The notes beneath the pieces are model-generated. The model made no database searches and was not told the origin of the DNA. It saw nothing but the letters and a program-made list of their open reading frames with translations. From NCBI RefSeq assembly GCF_009905615.1, contig NZ_JAAAKW010000008.1, positions 202,809 to 266,808 on the forward strand: 64,000 nucleotides of DNA. Direction: 5' to 3'. The stretch comes from Pseudomonas sp. SLFW. GTDB taxonomy: Bacteria > Pseudomonadota > Gammaproteobacteria > Pseudomonadales > Pseudomonadaceae. This document shows, piece by piece, positions 33,170 to 42,009 of this stretch (position 1 is its first letter; every line of letters begins with the position of its first letter). The translations under genes were made by a program, and so were the position numbers.

Positions 33170-34117
33170 ATGAGTACACCCATCTACCTCAACGCCCTGA
33201 GAGCGTTGGAAGCCGCTGCCCGGCATCAGAGCTTTTCTGCGGCGGCAGCGGAACTGCACGTCACGTCGGCGGCCGTGGGCCAACAGGTGCGTTCTCTGGA
33301 GTCGTGGCTCGGTGTGTCGCTCTTCAACCGAGCGTCCAGCGGCAGTGCGCGGCTGGTCCCGACCGATGTCGCCCGCGAAGCGTTACCGGACATTCGTGAA
33401 GGATTCGAGCGTTTGCGGATGGGGTTGGCGCGCTTGCAGGAAGGCTCGCTCAACACCGGATTGACGGTGACCGTCAGCCCGGCGTTTGCTGCCAAATGGC
33501 TGCTGCCGCGCATCGAGGATTTTCAGCGCTCGCATCCGCAGACCGATGTCCTGCTGGACACAAATCTCAGGCCCGTGGATTTCATCGCCGAAGGCACGGA
33601 CATCGGCGTGCGCTACGGCACGGGTCATTGGCCGGGGCTGACGGCGATCAAGTTGATGGATGAAGAAATGTATCCGGTCTGTGCGCCCACGTATCCGCTG
33701 CTCAAACGAGGTCGGTTATCGGCGAAAATGCTGGCCGATGCCACGTTGATCCATGACCTGTCGATGGCAGGTGATCCCACTTATCCAACGTGGCGGACCT
33801 GGCTCGACGCTGCGGGCTACCCGAACGTGAATGCCGAGCACGGCCTGCGCATCAACAACTCGGCAGCAGTCCTTCAAGCGGCCATCGACGGCCAAGGGTT
33901 GGCGCTCGGGCGCAGTGTGATGTTGCGCGATGACCTGACGGCGGGACGCCTGGTCCGTCCCTTCGGCGAAACCCCTCGCCCGTTGGCGTTCGCCTACTAC
34001 ATCGTCCATCGCCCCGAAGTGGCGGAACTGGCAAAAATCAAGGCGTTCCGCGACTGGCTGTTGGCTCAGGCGTCAGGTGCGGGCAATCCGGGTGTCGGTG
34101 TCGCTGACTGCTTCTGA
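33170..34117 (+). CDS. LysR-family regulator (GcvA-like clade)
   Basis: A 315-residue LysR protein with the GcvA-type opening LNALRALEAAARHQSFSAA, recognition helix TSAAVGQQVRSLESWLG and the characteristic TVTVSPAFAAKWLLPRIEDF strand at the start of the effector domain. It is divergent from the SDR gene at 32230 with a 166-base promoter region. Its 3' end overlaps the convergent rhomboid gene by 52 bases. The last 15 residues (Gly/Ala-rich) come from that overlap and look non-conserved. Confidence 0.9.
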   Translation: MSTPIYLNALRALEAAARHQSFSAAAAELHVTSAAVGQQVRSLESWLGVSLFNRASSGSARLVPTDVAREALPDIREGFERLRMGLARLQEGSLNTGLTVTVSPAFAAKWLLPRIEDFQRSHPQTDVLLDTNLRPVDFIAEGTDIGVRYGTGHWPGLTAIKLMDEEMYPVCAPTYPLLKRGRLSAKMLADATLIHDLSMAGDPTYPTWRTWLDAAGYPNVNAEHGLRINNSAAVLQAAIDGQGLALGRSVMLRDDLTAGRLVRPFGETPRPLAFAYYIVHRPEVAELAKIKAFRDWLLAQASGAGNPGVGVADCF

Positions 34118-35280
34118 CGCGCAAGCTCCACGCCGATCGCCTCACGAATCTCCGTCAACACGTACAGCGATGCGCCCAACACCGTCAACGCCAGAACGCC
34201 TGAAACAATGAGGCTGCGCAAGGCTGTTTTCGAGCGGGCAGGTTCGTTGAGGGATCTCGCCAGCGTGAACCCGATCAGCATGCCACCGGCCAATCCACCG
34301 AGGTGCGCGCCGTTGTCGATGCCATGATGAGTGAAGCCGGAGAACAGGTTGTAGCCGATCAGCACCAGGATCGAGGTACGTTGTTGCACGGCAATCGAGG
34401 TGGGTAGTTCGCGGCGATATTTGAGCAGAAACACCAATAGCGCGCCGAACACCCCAAAGATCGCGCCCGAGGCGCCCGCGCTGTTGTTGATGGGGTGCCA
34501 CAAGACGCTAACCAGACTTCCCGTCAGCCCGGCGAACAGATAAAGCGCCAGAAAGCGTGCGCTGCCGTACAGACGCTCAGCCAATCGACCCATCAGGTAC
34601 AGCGACACCATGTTGAACGCGAAGTGAAACAGGCCGAAGTGGACGAAAACCGACGAGAGCAGGCGCCACCATTCGCCGGACAGCGTCTGAGGACCATAAT
34701 TGGTGCCCCACCCCACCGTCAGGGCGACATTTTCCGCCATCACGCCCACGCCGCCGGCACACATCGCCAGGTACACCAGCAGGTTGATCGCGATCAATGC
34801 GTAAGTGACCCAAGTGATCGGAGTCAGTGTTTTGATTCGCTCGGCGTGTTGGTCCAGTGCGGCCTGTTCCTCGGCTCGGGCAGGCGTCATCCGGGTCGGC
34901 AATTGCTCGAAGATCGTGCGCGCCAAACCACGCTTGGCGGGAATGACGATCACCTGCTGAATGCCTTCCGGGGTGTGTACATCGAAGAACACTTCAACGC
35001 CTGTGATCCTGGCATCAAAGATCTGGCTGCGGGCGAAGGTCCATTTCGTCTCGACCGGACGCCGGAACAGCCTGCGTTTCGATTTGCTCAGTTCAACCGC
35101 ATCAAAGGTGAAGTCGAGTCGACCATTGGTTTGTGTCGATAACCGGGTGACACCGCGCTTTCCGCGCTTGGGCTGGACAGCAAACCGGACCTTGGTGGTG
35201 CTTGTGGAGAAACTGTGTCCATTGTATGCAGCGTTTGCGGCCTGATCGAGAGGGGCCGTGATCGGCTCTGTTCGTTCCAT
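34066..35280 (-). CDS. Rhomboid-family intramembrane serine protease
   Basis: A 404-residue protein. About 150 N-terminal cytosolic residues, with basic patches, precede a rhomboid core of six to seven helices starting at WVTYALIAINLLVYLAMCAG. The catalytic serine is in GASGAIFGVFGALL and the catalytic histidine in DNGAHLGGLAGG. HFGLFHFAFNMVSLYLMG is the conserved H/N-bearing helix. It should cleave membrane-protein substrates within the inner membrane. AAGGA lies 8 bases before the ATG at 35280, preferred to a GTG 7 codons upstream. The long N-terminal domain is not recognised. Confidence 0.92.
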   Translation of the reverse strand: MERTEPITAPLDQAANAAYNGHSFSTSTTKVRFAVQPKRGKRGVTRLSTQTNGRLDFTFDAVELSKSKRRLFRRPVETKWTFARSQIFDARITGVEVFFDVHTPEGIQQVIVIPAKRGLARTIFEQLPTRMTPARAEEQAALDQHAERIKTLTPITWVTYALIAINLLVYLAMCAGGVGVMAENVALTVGWGTNYGPQTLSGEWWRLLSSVFVHFGLFHFAFNMVSLYLMGRLAERLYGSARFLALYLFAGLTGSLVSVLWHPINNSAGASGAIFGVFGALLVFLLKYRRELPTSIAVQQRTSILVLIGYNLFSGFTHHGIDNGAHLGGLAGGMLIGFTLARSLNEPARSKTALRSLIVSGVLALTVLGASLYVLTEIREAIGVELARQKQSATPTPGLPAPDA

Positions 35281-35643
35281 CGAGAGTGTCCTTGAGTTCA
35301 CGGGATGGAAGAAGCGTTCCGGTAACGGACGTTTGTCGTTACGGGTGCCTAAGGCTCCTTCCTGGGCGTATCAATGGATCGACCAGCCACACAATTTCTT
35401 GATGGTGCCGTGGTGGCCTTTCTCTCGACAAAGGAAGGCTTCATGCTTTGGATTCGCTTGTGAGCTAAGCTCCCAGACGGATTGTCCGGACCCCCGCCAT
35501 GACAGGCGAAGGTCCTCCCGAAACGTCCGTCGCTGGAAAGCGGCGGCACGTGAGTTGCAAGTGCGATGGGGGCACATTTTTCGAGAGCGTCATACGGCAG
35601 CGGCACACCGCGTGTCTTCGGGTTTTCCCTCTAGAGGTTCAGG
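35281..35643. other. Intergenic region, nothing recognised
   Basis: About 360 bases between the divergent rhomboid and solute-binding-protein genes. It must hold both promoters. A moderately self-complementary GGACGTTT/AAACGTCC-like stretch occurs near 35500-35530, but I see no ORF, RNA or clear operator. Confidence 0.45.
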
Positions 35644-36462
35644 ATGATAGGGCGTCGTATCTGCGGGTTCATGTGTGTCACAGCCGCCTTGCTGCTGATT
35701 CCCAGTGTGGCGTTCAGCGAGGACGCCTGTGATCACCTGACCGCCACCGGCAATGCCGAATACCCGCCTTACCTGTGGCGCGATCCAGCGAACCCTCATC
35801 GACTCATTGGCGCCAACGCCGACCTGATCCAGCATTTGGGCACGCAACTGGGCATGCGCATCGACGTCCTGTACGGAGGCCCCTGGTCACGGGCGCAGGA
35901 AGAGGTGAGGTCGGGCCGCATTGACATGTTGGCCGGGTATTTCCTCACCACCGAACGGGCGCGGACGTTGAATTTCGTCGACCCTCCGTTTCTGTATACG
36001 TCCAGCATGATTTGGGTCCGGCGCAACGACGGGTTCCCCTACCGCGAATGGGCGGATCTGATCGGGCGCAATGGTGGAACCCTGGTCAACAACAGCTACG
36101 GACAGGCGTTCGACGATTACGCGAAGGCCCACCTGTCCCTTGAAGCAGTGCCGACGGCGAATCAGGCGTTCCAGAAGCTCATCCTCAAACGCAACGACTT
36201 CGTGATTTTCGAACAGTTTCCCGGCTGGGCCTTGGCAAAAAAACTGGGGGTCAAAGATGCCGTAGAAGCCCTTGAGCCGCCGATCAGCCGGGAAGGGTTG
36301 TACTTGGCGCTGTCACCCAACTCCCAGTGCCTGCCCCAACCCTTACGAAACAGGATCAAGGAGGAAATGCAGAAAATGGTCGCCAGTTCCCTCCCGCAAG
36401 ACCTCGTCACATCGAATCTGGAACTGTGGAATGCGCAGCAACGTGAGAGCGTGAAGCCGTGA
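35644..36462 (+). CDS. Periplasmic amino-acid-type solute-binding protein (SBP_bac_3)
   Basis: A 272-residue exported protein. The signal peptide (ICGFMCVTAALLLIPSVAFS, cleavage before EDACD) is followed by a two-lobed binding domain: YPPYLWRDPANPHRLIGANA, RSGRIDMLAGYFLTTERART and an IIFEQFPGWALAKKLG-like region fit the family. The Arg/Asp pair that grips alpha-amino acids is present (ERART). No permease or ATPase is adjacent, so it may serve a distant transporter or act as a sensor input. A GGTCGAGG/CCTCGACC hairpin at 36470-36490 follows. Confidence 0.83.
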   Translation: MIGRRICGFMCVTAALLLIPSVAFSEDACDHLTATGNAEYPPYLWRDPANPHRLIGANADLIQHLGTQLGMRIDVLYGGPWSRAQEEVRSGRIDMLAGYFLTTERARTLNFVDPPFLYTSSMIWVRRNDGFPYREWADLIGRNGGTLVNNSYGQAFDDYAKAHLSLEAVPTANQAFQKLILKRNDFVIFEQFPGWALAKKLGVKDAVEALEPPISREGLYLALSPNSQCLPQPLRNRIKEEMQKMVASSLPQDLVTSNLELWNAQQRESVKP

Positions 36463-36511
36463 GCGATGGCCTCGACCGGGAGGGTCGAGGCGATCGGTTG
36501 TCGGGCGTGTC

Positions 36512-37060
36512 TCACGCGCTCCAGGCGAAGGGTTCGAGGAACTCGTCCAGCGCCAGTTGAGCGACGCTGGCGGTGTAGTTGGTCATCGTCGAGGCGGCTA
36601 CCACCAGAATGACTTCGAGCAACAGCGATGCATTGAAGCCTGCCGACATGAAGGCCTTTTTCGCTGCGTCATCGAGATGCCCACGGTTTTCGATCAGCGC
36701 CCGCGCGAGGCGCGAGAGTGCGGCGTGTCGGGCGTCCTGTGGCAACCGGCGCTGACGAATGGCTTGCACATCGGTGTCCGACAAACCTTCCTTGAGCGCC
36801 AGACACGAATGAAACGCCACCGCCCATGCGGACGCGTTGGTCACGGCATTGGTCAGGAGCAGCACCTGGATTTCCGCTTCGGTGAAACTGCCCCCGTGCA
36901 CCTGCCCGAAGACGCCTACCAATCCATTGATCAATTGGCTGGAGCCGGCCATGGCGCCTGCAATGTTGGGCACCCGGCCAAAGGCCTGAGCCAGGCCGTT
37001 CAAAGCGGGGCGGGAAAGTTCGGGTGCTGTGTCGAGGGTGTAAACGGGAAAGTGCGTCAT
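36512..37060 (-). CDS. Carboxymuconolactone decarboxylase/AhpD-fold protein lacking the catalytic Cys pair
   Basis: A 182-residue all-helical CMD/AhpD-like protein: the SRPALNGLAQAFGRVPNIAG and VFGQVHGGSFTEAEIQVLLL helices are typical. In peroxidase-active relatives the next helix contains C-x-x-C-x-x-x-H; here it reads NASAWAVAFHS, so Ser and Ala replace the two cysteines while the His is kept. It therefore should not act as a thiol peroxidase and may have a different chemistry or a structural role. It is divergent from nothing obvious and sits 89 bases from the XRE gene. Confidence 0.82.
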   Translation of the reverse strand: MTHFPVYTLDTAPELSRPALNGLAQAFGRVPNIAGAMAGSSQLINGLVGVFGQVHGGSFTEAEIQVLLLTNAVTNASAWAVAFHSCLALKEGLSDTDVQAIRQRRLPQDARHAALSRLARALIENRGHLDDAAKKAFMSAGFNASLLLEVILVVAASTMTNYTASVAQLALDEFLEPFAWSA

Positions 37061-37149
37061 GAGCGTGTCCTGTGAGGTCGAGCCAGTGGTTTGGAAAACA
37101 ACATGGCCAGCTTAGGGACGGGGCTCAGGGCCAACAATTACTTGTCAGG

Positions 37150-38001
37150 TCATGACAACGCGTCTTCATTGGTCATGATTTTCATGAGCTGCATATGCAG
37201 GCCTTCAGTGGCGTCGTCGGCCGGAAACAGGCACTCGATGCGCAGCTCCTGAGAGGCCACTGTCAACGGGGTTCCAACCGTGCTCACCATCGAAAAGTAG
37301 TTGAGCACTGCGCCTCCATGAATGAACCCCAGTGGCACCACGGGCAAGCCGGATTCGCTTCCCGAGAAGCCTTGGGATAGCCACTCGGCACGTACGTCGG
37401 GATAGCCGAACAGAGCGTCCAGCAACTGCCGGGTCTGAGGGTCGATCACTTGACCCAGCGACTCGCGGCGGACCCGCTGAATCAGGCTGCGCGCCACATT
37501 GTCCCAATCCGCAATGTGCGGCCGCAGGCCCTTCGGGTCGAAGATCAAGTGCAGCATGTTGCGTGGTCCGGTGCGCGCCTGCATGTCGATGAAGCGGTTG
37601 AAAAAGTGCAGCGTCGAAGGGCGGACCTGCAACACGTTCCAGTAGCGGTCCATGATCAGCGCCGGGAAAGGTTCGTGTTGCAGCAGCACGCGACTCGCCG
37701 CCGCGCTGACCCGCGCCATCTCCTGAGCACTCCAGCCCGCTTCCGAATACATCGGCGCGTAACCTGACGACAGCAACAGCAGATTGCGTTCACGCAAAGG
37801 CACTTCAAGGGATTGCGCCAGGTCCAGCAGCGTCTGCCGGCCGGGCACGCTGCGCCCGCTTTCGATGAAGCTGATCTGCCGTTGCGAAATACCGGCGTCC
37901 AGCGACAGGTCCAACTGGCTCACGCCGCGCACCCCCCGCCAATAGCGCAACAGACTGCCCAATTCTTTCGACACGTTTTGAGCGAGGCGGGTGGCGGGCA
38001 T
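37150..38001 (-). CDS. XRE-family regulator with MmyB-like ligand domain
   Basis: A 283-residue regulator. The N-terminal helix-turn-helix (LGSLLRYWRGVRGVSQLDLS then SLDAGISQRQISFIESGRSV) is followed by a PAS-like MmyB ligand-binding domain: ALIMDRYWNVLQVRPSTLHF and the LHLIFDPKGLRPHIADWDNV block are diagnostic. The start at 38001 (MPATRLAQNVS) removes 23 upstream residues that do not match the family. It is upstream of the AhpD-fold gene, same strand, and may control it. Confidence 0.9.
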   Translation of the reverse strand: MPATRLAQNVSKELGSLLRYWRGVRGVSQLDLSLDAGISQRQISFIESGRSVPGRQTLLDLAQSLEVPLRERNLLLLSSGYAPMYSEAGWSAQEMARVSAAASRVLLQHEPFPALIMDRYWNVLQVRPSTLHFFNRFIDMQARTGPRNMLHLIFDPKGLRPHIADWDNVARSLIQRVRRESLGQVIDPQTRQLLDALFGYPDVRAEWLSQGFSGSESGLPVVPLGFIHGGAVLNYFSMVSTVGTPLTVASQELRIECLFPADDATEGLHMQLMKIMTNEDALS

Positions 38002-38133
38002 GGCGTGACCTGTGGCGCAGGTGATGGGGAGAGGACTGTAGCGAAGCGGGGCGGGTGGCCACAATGACATGGGGTGTAATTGTCCGAGCCCAATCTCCCG
38101 CGATTCAGCTCGCTGACTTCGAAACGTATTGAC

Positions 38134-38153
38134 ATATCGATAAATCTCGATAT
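38134..38153. promoter_or_regulatory. ArsR-type operator before the ArsR gene
   Basis: ATATCGATAAATCTCGATAT: 7-base perfect outer arms (ATATCGA/TCGATAT) with a 6-base centre. It lies 10 bases before the ArsR start and matches the perfect palindrome at 38483-38502, indicating autoregulation. Confidence 0.75.
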
Positions 38154-38162
38154 TCTCGCGGC

Positions 38163-38465
38163 ATGGAACTGATCGAAATATTCAAAGCCCTCTCGAACAC
38201 GACGCGTCTTCAAATCCTGAAAGGTTTGAAGGACCCCGAGAAGAACTTCCCTCCGCAGGATGAAGGGGACGTTCACACGGTGGGCGTTTGTGTCAGCAGC
38301 ATTCAAGAGGGTATCGGGCTCTCGCAATCGACCGTGTCCGGTTATCTCGCCACGCTGCAACGGGTGGGCCTGGTCGAAGTCCGGCGCATCGGTCAGTGGA
38401 CGTATTACAAACGGAATGAAGCAACCATCAGCGCGCTGGCCGAGATCATAGGGAAAGACTTGTAG
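38163..38465 (+). CDS. ArsR-family transcriptional regulator
   Basis: A 100-residue winged-helix repressor: LIEIFKALSNTTRLQILKGL is the family N-terminus, IGLSQSTVSGYLATLQRVGL the recognition helix and GQWTYYKRNE the wing. The metal-binding CVC box of arsenic sensors is absent; a single Cys occurs in VGVCVSS. It is followed after 64 bases by a quinone-reductase-like gene. Near-identical ATATCGA palindromes lie in front of both genes, so it probably represses itself and the reductase and is released by an unknown, perhaps electrophilic, signal. Confidence 0.9.
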   Translation: MELIEIFKALSNTTRLQILKGLKDPEKNFPPQDEGDVHTVGVCVSSIQEGIGLSQSTVSGYLATLQRVGLVEVRRIGQWTYYKRNEATISALAEIIGKDL

Positions 38466-38482
38466 GTTTTTTTTACCCCAAT

Positions 38483-38502
38483 ATATCGAGATATCTCGAT
38501 AT
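38483..38502. promoter_or_regulatory. ArsR-type operator before the reductase gene
   Basis: ATATCGAGATATCTCGATAT is a perfect 20-base palindrome, 28 bases before the reductase start. It shares its arms with the site in front of the ArsR gene. Confidence 0.82.
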
Positions 38503-38529
38503 CCCTTTTTATAGATATGAGGAATTACC

Positions 38530-39504
38530 ATGAAAGCGATGGTCCTTAACGCCTTTGGCGGACCCGATTCATTCCAACTCTGCGACGTGCCCACGCCTGT
38601 GCCGAACGCGGGACAGGTCCTGGTTCGGGTACACGCGACGTCCATTAATCCGCTGGATTATCAGGTCCGCCGTGGCGACTACGCCGACCTGGTGCCACGG
38701 CCCGCCATCACCGGACACGATGTCTCGGGCGTCGTCGAAGCTGTCGGGCCGGGTGTGACCGCCTTCGCGCCAGGAGACGAGGTCTGGTACACCCCACAAA
38801 TCTTCGACGGGCCGGGGAGCTACGCCGAATACCACGTCGCTGCCGAAAGCATCATCGGCAAGAAACCTGCCTCGCTCAGTCACCTCGAAGCGGCCAGTCT
38901 GAGCCTGGTGGGCGGCACGGCGTGGGAAGCGCTGGTCGTGCGTGCCGCGCTCAGAGTGGGAGAAAGCATCCTGATCCATGGCGGTGCGGGAGGCGTCGGT
39001 CATGTGGCAATCCAACTGGCCAAAGCCGTGGGGGCGAAGGTGTTCACGACCGTGCGCGAGACCAACGCTGAGTTCGCCCGCAGTGTCGGCGCCGATGTGG
39101 TCATCGACTACGAACGGGAAGATTACGTCGACGCCATCCTGCGCGAAACGGAAGGTCGCGGCGTGGATGTCGTGTTCGACACCATCGGCGGCAACACTTT
39201 GTCGCGCAGCCCCGATGTGCTGGCGCAGCTCGGCCGCGTGGTCTCGATTGTGGACATCTCTCAACCCCAAAACGTCATTCAGGCCTGGGGCAAAAACGCC
39301 AGTTATCACTTCGTGTTCACACGACAGAATCGCGGCAAGCTCGATGAACTGAGCGCGTTGGTCGAGCGGGGGCAATTGCGGCCGCATGTCGGTGCCGTCT
39401 ATTCGCTCGCCGACATTTCCCTCGCCCATGCCCGGCTGGAGACGCCCAACAACGGCGTTCTCGGAAAAATCGCGATCGCCGTCGAGCCATCGCTTATCCC
39501 GTAA
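38530..39504 (+). CDS. Zinc-free medium-chain NADPH:quinone reductase-like oxidoreductase
   Basis: A 324-residue MDR enzyme. NAGQVLVRVHATSINPLDYQ, the RPAITGHDVSGVVEAVGPGV segment and the cofactor loop ILIHGGAGGVGHVAIQLAKA are family hallmarks. No structural zinc cysteines occur. It should reduce quinones or conjugated carbonyls with NADPH in the cytoplasm. GAGGAA precedes the ATG. The perfect palindrome upstream places it under the adjacent ArsR regulator. The following antibiotic-biosynthesis-monooxygenase-like gene is 38 bases downstream and may be co-transcribed. Confidence 0.9.
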   Translation: MKAMVLNAFGGPDSFQLCDVPTPVPNAGQVLVRVHATSINPLDYQVRRGDYADLVPRPAITGHDVSGVVEAVGPGVTAFAPGDEVWYTPQIFDGPGSYAEYHVAAESIIGKKPASLSHLEAASLSLVGGTAWEALVVRAALRVGESILIHGGAGGVGHVAIQLAKAVGAKVFTTVRETNAEFARSVGADVVIDYEREDYVDAILRETEGRGVDVVFDTIGGNTLSRSPDVLAQLGRVVSIVDISQPQNVIQAWGKNASYHFVFTRQNRGKLDELSALVERGQLRPHVGAVYSLADISLAHARLETPNNGVLGKIAIAVEPSLIP

Positions 39505-39542
39505 CCCGCTTGTAAACGTTCACGTCATTGTCGAGGCCCATC

Positions 39543-39884
39543 ATGATTTACGAGATCGCGTTGCTACCTGTTCATAAAGAGCGTACGGAGCTGTTCAAAC
39601 GTGCATTTGCTGAGGTCACGCCCTTGCTCACCCGCGCACAGGGTTATGAAGGTCACCTGCTCGCGCCAGGCATCGAAACCCCGGAGCGATTCAACCTGAT
39701 CGTGCGTTGGCGATCACTTCAGGACCACACACCGGGTTTCGAGGAAAGTGAAGATCACCGGCTGTTCATGCAGGGACTGGAGGCGTATTTCTCGGAAGAG
39801 CCGACGGTCTACCACATCGAGGGCACCGCTTTTTTTGAAGGCGAACAGGCTGGTTCGAACGGAGCCGTCCGCGTAGCCAACTAG
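39543..39884 (+). CDS. Antibiotic biosynthesis monooxygenase (ABM) domain protein
   Basis: A 113-residue protein of the dimeric alpha/beta-barrel ABM/YgiN-like family: MIYEIALLPVHKERTELFKR opens the domain, RFNLIVRWRSLQDHTPGFEE is the middle strand-helix, and SEDHRLFMQGLEAYF is characteristic. Such proteins act on quinols or scavenge reactive carbonyls, or have unknown roles. GAGG lies 6 bases before the ATG at 39543. It lies 38 bases after the MDR reductase and is likely part of the same ArsR-controlled unit. Confidence 0.85.
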   Translation: MIYEIALLPVHKERTELFKRAFAEVTPLLTRAQGYEGHLLAPGIETPERFNLIVRWRSLQDHTPGFEESEDHRLFMQGLEAYFSEEPTVYHIEGTAFFEGEQAGSNGAVRVAN

Positions 39885-40158
39885 GGCGATCCGGGTGTCT
39901 GAGGCAGCAAGGGGCGAGTGAGTGACGTCCCTTGCTGTCTGCTGTTCTGATCAGCTTTTCCCCGCGTCCATTCATCCCTCAAGCGCATATTCAGTGAATC
40001 CATTCAGCCCTTTCACGGTCATCTGTCTGGCAAGCGTTATTTTGGACCCGCTCCAAACCCATTGAGAACACGAGTATTCGAAGGCTGCACATCGCTTCCA
40101 TTCTGCTGATTGCGGCGCCGATGCTCCGGTTCTCTCACGCTCACGACAGGAAATCGTT

Positions 40159-40998
40159 ATGACCATTCTCGTAACAGGCGCAGGCACCGGATTTGGCTAT
40201 GAAGTGGCCCTGAGGCTGGCTGCCAAAGGGCTGTCCGTCATCGCCGGTGTGGAAATCGTGGCGCAGGTGCATGCGCTGGAACAGGAGGCCAAGCGCAGAG
40301 GCGTGCAGCTTCGAATTGAAAAACTGGACGTCACCCATGAAGGGGATCGCCGCAACGCCGCCGAGTGGGACGTCGATGTACTGCTGAACAATGCGGGTAT
40401 TTCGGAAGGCGGCGCCACGGTGGACATCCCGGCGGAAAACCTGCGCCGTCAGTATGAAGTCAACGTCATCGGCCCCTTGATGCTCACGCAGATGATCGTA
40501 AAAAAAATGGTGGCCAAGAAGCGCGGCAAGATCGTGTTCATGTCCTCGGTCGCAGGACTGACCACCGATCCGTTCGCTGGCGCCTATGCCTCTTCCAAAC
40601 ACGCGGTCGAAGCGATTGCCGAGGCCATGAGCCAAGAGCTGAAAGAGTTCGGAATCGAGGTCGCGACGGTCAATCCCGGTCCGTTCCTGACGGGCTTCAA
40701 TGACCGAATGTTTGAGACTTGGAAAAACTGGCAGGATGACCCTTCGCAGCGCCTCTTCGATTACAGCAAGCTCGCGTTCCCCCACGAGCAATACGACCCC
40801 GAGCCAGTGTATGCAACCACGATCGGTGTGATCACCGGTGAGATCGTCAGCTACCGGAACGTGGAACCCAAGGAAATCATTGATCAGCAGCGTAAGCAGC
40901 TCGATTCTGCATGGACACGCAAGAGCACCGACGGGCTGGGACAACGTTCCGAGCTGGTTCAAAAGGCTTTCGATATCAAGCCGGGTATGCCGATCTGA
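40159..40998 (+). CDS. Short-chain dehydrogenase/reductase
   Basis: A 279-residue SDR: MTILVTGAGTGFGYEVALRL has the cofactor loop TGAGTGFG, DVLLNNAGISEGG the NNAG strand, and AYASSKHAVEAIAEAMSQ the Tyr-x-x-x-Lys pair. The long C-terminal extension after NPGPFLTGFNDRMFETW, to the end at KPGMPI, is rich in charged residues and typical of a subgroup of uncharacterised SDRs. AGGAAA lies close before the ATG. It stands alone between the ABM gene and the GntR gene, with no evident operator. Confidence 0.88.
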   Translation: MTILVTGAGTGFGYEVALRLAAKGLSVIAGVEIVAQVHALEQEAKRRGVQLRIEKLDVTHEGDRRNAAEWDVDVLLNNAGISEGGATVDIPAENLRRQYEVNVIGPLMLTQMIVKKMVAKKRGKIVFMSSVAGLTTDPFAGAYASSKHAVEAIAEAMSQELKEFGIEVATVNPGPFLTGFNDRMFETWKNWQDDPSQRLFDYSKLAFPHEQYDPEPVYATTIGVITGEIVSYRNVEPKEIIDQQRKQLDSAWTRKSTDGLGQRSELVQKAFDIKPGMPI

Positions 40999-41139
40999 AT
41001 GTGGCTGACAGATGCGTCAAGGATGAAAAAGCCTGCCCGGCTGGGGTAGGCTAGCGCAGCTTGTATTGACGCCTGTTCGTCCGACACCCTGTCCGACGAA
41101 CCTGGCCGCCGCGCGTTATCGCCTCTAAGCCAGACCTCT

Positions 41140-41886
41140 ATGACCCTCGACTCGACCGCAAAACTGACCCACGACTCGCCCGTGCCGCTCTACACGCAGC
41201 TGAAGGAATACCTTCGCTCGCGCATATTGGACGGCACTTTTCAGCCGGGCAGCCGCATGGGATCGGAAAGCGAACTGGGTGCCACGTTTGGCGTCAGTCG
41301 CATCACGGTGCGGCAGGCGTTGGGCGATCTGCAGATGGAAGGGCTGATCTTCAAAATCCACGGCAAGGGCACCTTCGTCTCCAAGCCCAAGGCGTTTCAG
41401 AACGTCACGTCCCTCAAAGGGCTGGCCGAGGCGCTGGCGGATTCGGGCTACGAAGTCGTGAACCGGTTGTGCGGCTTCGACTACGTGCCCGCCGATGCAA
41501 CAGTGGCCCAGCGACTGCAGTTGAGCGAGGGCGACACGGTGCTGGAGATCCAACGGGTGCGATTGGTCAATCGTGAGCCCGTCTCGCTGGAAATCACTTA
41601 CCTGCCCGAGACGGTCGGGCGCCGACTGGGATCGGCCGACCTTGCGACTCGGGACATCTTCCTCATTCTGGAAAACGACCTCGACATTTCCCTCGGCCAT
41701 GCGGACCTGGCCATCGACGCCATTGAAGCCACTGCGCACATGGCCGCTGCGCTGGGTCTCAAGACTAAAGCGCCGATCATGCGCATCGAACGGCTGACCC
41801 ATACCGCTGAAGGACAGCCGCTGGATTTCGAATACCTTTATTACCGGGGTGACGCTTTCCAGTATCGGTTGCGGATCGATCGGTAA
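41140..41886 (+). CDS. GntR-family (HutC/UTRA) transcriptional regulator
   Basis: A 248-residue regulator. The winged helix is SPVPLYTQLKEYLRSRILDG, then SESELGATFGVSRITVRQAL and KIHGKGTFVS. From about residue 95 the UTRA chorismate-lyase-like ligand domain follows (VLEIQRVRLVNREPVSLEIT, EYLYYRGDAFQYRLRI). This is the HutC subfamily, distinct from the FCD-type GntR at 23735. No enzyme or transporter gene is adjacent, so the target is not evident. Confidence 0.9.
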   Translation: MTLDSTAKLTHDSPVPLYTQLKEYLRSRILDGTFQPGSRMGSESELGATFGVSRITVRQALGDLQMEGLIFKIHGKGTFVSKPKAFQNVTSLKGLAEALADSGYEVVNRLCGFDYVPADATVAQRLQLSEGDTVLEIQRVRLVNREPVSLEITYLPETVGRRLGSADLATRDIFLILENDLDISLGHADLAIDAIEATAHMAAALGLKTKAPIMRIERLTHTAEGQPLDFEYLYYRGDAFQYRLRIDR

Positions 41887-42009
41887 CCGTCGCCTGTCGA
41901 CGATCATCAGATAACGTACGAAACAGACGCCTGCCCCGTTTCTCCCAGCTATGCTAGCCAAGCAGTGATTTGGCCAGCACACGTTGGGTGACAGGGAGGT
42001 GGTGAGCAG

